Source: Prorocentrum cordatum (lineage: Eukaryota > Sar > Dinophyceae > Prorocentrales > Prorocentraceae). From it: a stretch of DNA of 64,000 nucleotides. The first letter of the stretch is position 1. Every line of letters begins with the position of its first letter. Where the stretch lies: the NCBI GenBank assembly GCA_963575745.1, contig CAUYUJ010006513.1:5001-69000 (forward strand), given 5' to 3'. Below are positions 59,762 through 64,000 of the stretch, in pieces. A program made the translations under genes and the position numbers. A model generated the notes under the pieces. It searched no databases, had not been told where the DNA came from, and saw only the letters and a program-made list of their open reading frames with translations.

Positions 59762-60154
59762 ATGCCCACAACACTCCGCGAAAACAAGCGCGAGTTTCTC
59801 GCAGGCCGAAGAAGCACGCTTGGACCCCTAATTTCGATGTTCAACTTCGATTCTTGCTCGGACCCAGCGGTGCGCGCGATGCTGAACATTGAAATGGAGG
59901 CACAAAGGAGGTTGGAAAAAATTGCGCTTGATTTCGCAGACAATTGCAGGATCGACGCATACGCCCTCACGGTTTGGCGAGAAGGCAAATACGCCGATCC
60001 TGGGCTCATGAGCGGCCTGGCCAAGATCGGTGGTGCACAATTGCTGCTATCCGAAGGCCGGAGTCGGCTCCGGCTTGCCAAAGTACGCCGCCAGGACCGC
60101 CAAGGACATGCTCTGTCGCGGTCGCACTGGAAGAGAACTCTACGGTGGGAGTGA
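59762..60154 (+). CDS. Hypothetical ORF (130 aa), plausible
   Basis: ATG start. Non-repetitive, balanced composition: MFNFDSCSDPAVRAMLNIEM, EAQRRLEKIALDFADNCRID, AYALTVWREGKYADPGLMSG, LAKIGGAQLLLSEG. Helical, with no signal peptide or known motif. The last 30 residues are basic and may be beyond the true exon end. This is more protein-like than any other frame within 5 kb, but I do not recognise it. Confidence 0.4.
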   Translation: MPTTLRENKREFLAGRRSTLGPLISMFNFDSCSDPAVRAMLNIEMEAQRRLEKIALDFADNCRIDAYALTVWREGKYADPGLMSGLAKIGGAQLLLSEGRSRLRLAKVRRQDRQGHALSRSHWKRTLRWE

Positions 60155-60159
60155 AATAA

Positions 60160-63100
60160 ATTTGTGTGCAAAGCGGGTATGGTGCTCTTGCCGCCCGTTC
60201 TCTGCTAAGCAAATGACTCGTTATGGGGGGGAAGGAGGGGCCTGAGGAGGGTGAAGGACGCTGGAGGAGAGTGGATGATGAGGGGGAGGACGGGGAAGAG
60301 GAAAAACGAGGAGGAGAAGCACGAGGATGAGGATGACGAGCAAGGATGCAAAAAAATCTGAACGACAAAGCCACCCGTCTCCCTGCACCGCATCGCCCTT
60401 GTCCTGAACTATCCACAACGATTCCGCAGGGAACGCGCCTTGCCCATAGGAACCATACGCGGCGCGGCCACCAATCGAAATGCGGCGTCGCAGACCGAAG
60501 CATGCGGGCGCGGACGGAAATCACACCAGCCCTCCAGGCACTGGTGGTTTCGAGAGTCTCTTACAATTCGATCTCTATTCCTCCCTCCTGAATGGGCTTA
60601 CCCGCAAGCACCCCCTCCCCCACGCGACCAGCAACCGACCCGAGACAACGCCGACCACCCGCCGCACCACAACCATCCTTGACACAGAACAATACACATC
60701 ACACGTCGCGGCAGAATCTTGGACCACACGCGGGCCATTCGCGATCACTTCTGCATTGTTTGTCGGTGACAGGGTCGGCGGCGGGGGAGCAGCACACTGC
60801 TGGGCGCGCAGGCCCGCTTGTCAGAACAGTCCCCCGCACTCGGCGCAAGCGAGCGGTCTCCGGGCGGTCGGCGCGGCTGGCGCGCGCGAGGGCCCCTGGG
60901 CACGCTCGTGGCCGCCGCGCGCGCGGGCCGCGCGGCGCCGCGCAGATTGGCGAGGCCGTCTGGTCGCCGTGGCCAGCGACGCAGCAGCGCCGCAGGTCAA
61001 CCTGGAAAAGGGTAGGGGGGGGAGGCGGGGGCCGAGAAGCTGCGGGGACCGCGAGAGCGCAGGAGGCGAAGATAACGCAGCGAGGCATTCTCCCGCGCCC
61101 GGGCGGTCTCCGGGCGGTCGGCGCAGCGAGCGGTCTCCGGGCGGTCGGCGCAGCGAGCGCGCGCGGGGGCCACCGAGCGCGCTCAGCGCCGCCGCGCGCG
61201 CGCGGGCAGCGCGGCACCGCTCAGACGGACGAGGCCGCCAACGGTCGCCGCAGTCGGCGACACAGCCGCGCCCGCTCTCAAAACCCTGCGCAATGACCAG
61301 GTTTCGGCCGGCGGCCGCGACTGGACTTGACCGCGCAGAGGGGCCGGCCAAAAGGAAAGAAACGACCGAGCGGTCGCTAGCAGCGGCGCAAAAGACAACG
61401 CGTGCTCGCGCGGGCGCAAGGAGAGCGGGTAAAACTGGCGAGGAAGCGGCAGCCTGCAAATAGCGTTCCGCGCAAGGCTTGGTTCGGCGACCCACGCCGG
61501 AAGACGCGCGGCGCGTCTTCCGCGGCCGCGCAAGAGTCAATCGCCACAGGAACCCGCAGGCAGGCAAGCGCAACATTCAACCCTGGAATCGCATCGGCAA
61601 GTGGGGCGCCCGGAGCCGAGAACAAGTTGCTCCACCGAAGACGGAAACGGCGCGGGCGGATCGGCGGGAAACAGACGCTGAAACACCTGCTCCAACAGAT
61701 CCACGGCGAACCCGCGCGAGCAGCGAGCACGCAGGGTCGGATCGGTCCGACGGGCCTCCGGCTCAAGCACGGGGAAGATGGCGCCGCCGCCAGAGTCAAG
61801 CCGATCGCCAGGGGGTCACGACGACGAGCCGCCACAAGCCCCCCAGGTCTACGGAACGCGGTGAAATCCCCGAGCAGCAGCGCCGCCATCAGCGGCCAGC
61901 CCGAGAGCTGACCGCGGCAAATCATTGCACGCAACAGTGCGCGGGGCAACGGGGGGCAGAGCTGAGGAGGCCCGGCCAACTTCCACTGCTCGGCGACACC
62001 ACAGCCCTCCGAGAGGAAGGCGCGCAGGTGGGGGCGCGCCGCCTGAAGGCCAGAGATTGCGCGCGCAGACGAATGTCGCGGGGGGCCCGCGTCGAAGGAA
62101 AGGAAAAAAAAAAAAAAACGAGCGCCGAAGACGGCGGGAAGCCGCGCCAGCAAGCGCCCACTGCGACGCAGAAACGCAGGTGCGATACGCGAGCACTCTG
62201 CGACCTACGACCCGCAGCTCGAGGGCGCCGACCGACTTCGATCGTCGATCCAAGCAGGGGGCAGCGCGGTGAACATCGCGCGCGAAGATAGCGCGCGGGC
62301 CGCGAGGGCAGGGGGGGACGCCGCGGGGGCGGCGACGCGGCGGCCGGCGCGGCCTCAGCAAAACGAACGCAGAGGCCACACGCGCACCACGGAAGCAACC
62401 CAGGGGCAACACCTGCACCGCACTTCCTCGCCGCCAGGCTCGCGGCGACGCGGGTCGCCCGCTTCCGCCGCGAGGCGAAATTTTGCGGGGCGCGCCGCCC
62501 CCGGCCATCGAACTCGACAGCTGGCCCGGCGGCCGCGCCCCCGCACGCAGGGGACCAGGGAGCGCCGGCACCGCGGGCGACGCGCGCGGCGGCCTCGACC
62601 CCCGAATGGAAAGAGCCACCACACTGAAGCCCGATCCAGCCAAACGGCTCGCGGACCTTCCAACCCGGCGATCGCCGACGCCGCCCGCGGCCCCCCAGCG
62701 CCGGGCCGGCGAGACCGCCCAAGAAGGTGCGCCACGGGAACCACGCGCGCGAAAGCACGAGGCAGCTCCCGCGGCACCCCGGCGCCCCCCCACCCCACGG
62801 GGGGGAGAGCCTCGCCGTCCGAGGTCGCGCGCCACAGGTCGAGGACGGCCGCGGCTGCGGCGGGCCCGCGTCGCCGGGCGGCGCCGCCCCTCAGCTCGGC
62901 GCCCGGGGCGGCGAGGAGCCCCCGCCGTCTTCCAAGCGGTCTGCAGGGGCGACGGCTCTCACAAGGAGGCTGCCCGGTGGGACTGTCCACAGGGCACGCG
63001 CCGCCCGTTCGACGCGGGCGCCGGCACTGCTGGAGAGCCTGGCGGAGGCAAACTAAAGGATCGCCCATCTCGTCGGGCCCACCCGGCGCGAATCCGCGGA

Positions 63101-64000
63101 GCCACGAATGGGCGCCTGGGAACAGGCCGCCCCGCCCGGGCAGCCAGCGGACGACGGCGACCGCCTCGCTGGCCACCTCTACGCGGCGACCCCCCGCCCT
63201 CGAAGCTTTCGAGTCGAAAGCTCCCCCCGGCGGCGTCGACTCCACGCGGAGAGAAGAAGGTGGACCAGACAGGGCGCGAGCGGCGCGAGCCACGGCCCTG
63301 GGCGACAAAGATGCCCGCGACGGACCGCCAGGCACGGAAAAAGATTGAAAATTCAATATCCTTCCGCACGACGCTGTGGCTCAAGTGCTTCGCATTGAAG
63401 GCAGCGGCGACGGGTCCGCGAGCATCGCGCCAAGGCCGCGCTGCAAAATCCCAACTCCCAACTTGCAAGAGACGGTCAGCACGCGCGCTCTTCGGCAAGG
63501 AGACCCATCCTGAGACAGGGCGATGCCTCCCGATTTCGCCGCCGCTCTATCACAAGAAGTCCAGAACGACATCGGGAGGTCATGCGCGGGCGCAAGTGAA
63601 ATGGACACTCAGCACACGCCCACAATGATTACGAGGGTGGCCAGTCCGCCTTACGGCCTCGCTCGTGGCAGCACGACTGCGAAGGACACTCGATTCGGAG
63701 TGCTGATCCTGCCAACACGTGCATCCACGTCGTCGATCTCCTCGGCGTCTAAGCGGGGCCGCACCACCGGCAGAAGACAACGGATACATGCGATGGCCCG
63801 AAGCGCATGTCGCGCTGCTGTAGGACAAATTGGAAACCTCCGAACGTCGTTCACCGAGCACTCGGCAACCTATCGAAGTCTGAAGTCTCCAGTGGAGCCC
63901 ACCTCGACGACCGCCCCCAGCGCGGGCGAAAAAAACGCGTGAGCTTGAGCTCCGAGGCCCTGGCGCGGCTCTGCATTGACGCATGTAGGAATTCACTCCA
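60160..64000. other. Very GC-rich block with overlapping long frames, no gene assigned
   Basis: Several frames longer than 250 codons overlap on both strands (for example 61479-62291, 62269-63348 and 62483-63628 on +, 61849-62835 and 62355-63356 on -). All are Arg/Ala/Pro/Gly-rich, as expected when stop codons are rare by composition. A duplicated module GGTCTCCGGGCGGTCGGCGC occurs at about 60857, 61109 and 61133. No motif or splice pattern singles out a gene. Confidence 0.4.

Noticed and set aside
61479-63628. Several frames above 250 codons on both strands
   Set aside because: GC-rich DNA with few stops; compositions are Arg/Ala/Pro biased in all frames and no motif is present.
1-64000. 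rRNA, tRNA, snRNA genes and spliced-leader relics
   Set aside because: No A/B-box or cloverleaf pattern and no spliced-leader-like 22-mer was found by eye; short RNAs could still be missed.

Overview
The window looks like nuclear DNA of a dinoflagellate. This is inference from several signs together: high GC, very low gene density, long simple-sequence tracts and satellites, a LINE and a Copia-class element whose protein motifs are of the kind I associate with dinoflagellates, and an intron that has the structure of a transposable introner. I found no bacterial-type operon, rRNA, tRNA or CRISPR array, and no recognisable spliced-leader relic.

Layout. 1-2.34 kb: GC-rich filler ending in a 0.5 kb CTC microsatellite. 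2.49-8.99 kb: a decayed non-LTR retrotransposon on the + strand (ORF1, endonuclease, reverse transcriptase, zinc knuckle, RNase H, C-terminal zinc motif), followed by another CTC tract. 9-21.4 kb: microsatellites (CTC, GAGGCT, ATC, CA), a 74-bp satellite of 15 units, a roughly 92-bp satellite in two blocks, a 20-bp minisatellite and several dispersed non-coding repeat families. 21.465-44.234 kb: one very large (about 22.8 kb) LTR retrotransposon on the - strand with two 345-bp LTRs about 95% identical. It carries gag-like CCCH fingers, aspartic protease, integrase, reverse transcriptase and RNase H in Copia order. About 11.5 kb of additional cargo reading frames lie 3' of RNase H; these include a methyltransferase-like domain and a Tpt1/KptA (tRNA 2'-phosphotransferase)-like domain. 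45.89-47.53 kb: the only convincing host gene, a two-exon secreted GH5 cellulase on the - strand. 48-64 kb: a 291-bp tandem repeat in reading phase, a GTC microsatellite, inverted-repeat MITEs, dispersed repeats, a few unproven small ORFs and a very GC-rich block.

Highlights. (1) The giant element carries 21 copies of a 9-bp odd-centred palindrome, GRCTNAGYC with a matched stem. About 0.7 would be expected by chance, and I saw none in the rest of the window. (2) The single GH5 intron is a 183-bp inverted-repeat element flanked by an 8-bp duplication; the duplication itself supplies the GT donor and AG acceptor, and exact removal restores the protein. A second copy at 52.4-52.8 kb contains a nested MITE with a 6-bp target duplication. 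(3) The element's cargo resembles RNA-repair/ADP-ribosyl-type and methyltransferase enzymes, which is unusual for a Copia-class element.

Many retroelement frames are broken by frameshifts and stops. Whether these are genuine decay or raw-read errors cannot be decided from this window alone.
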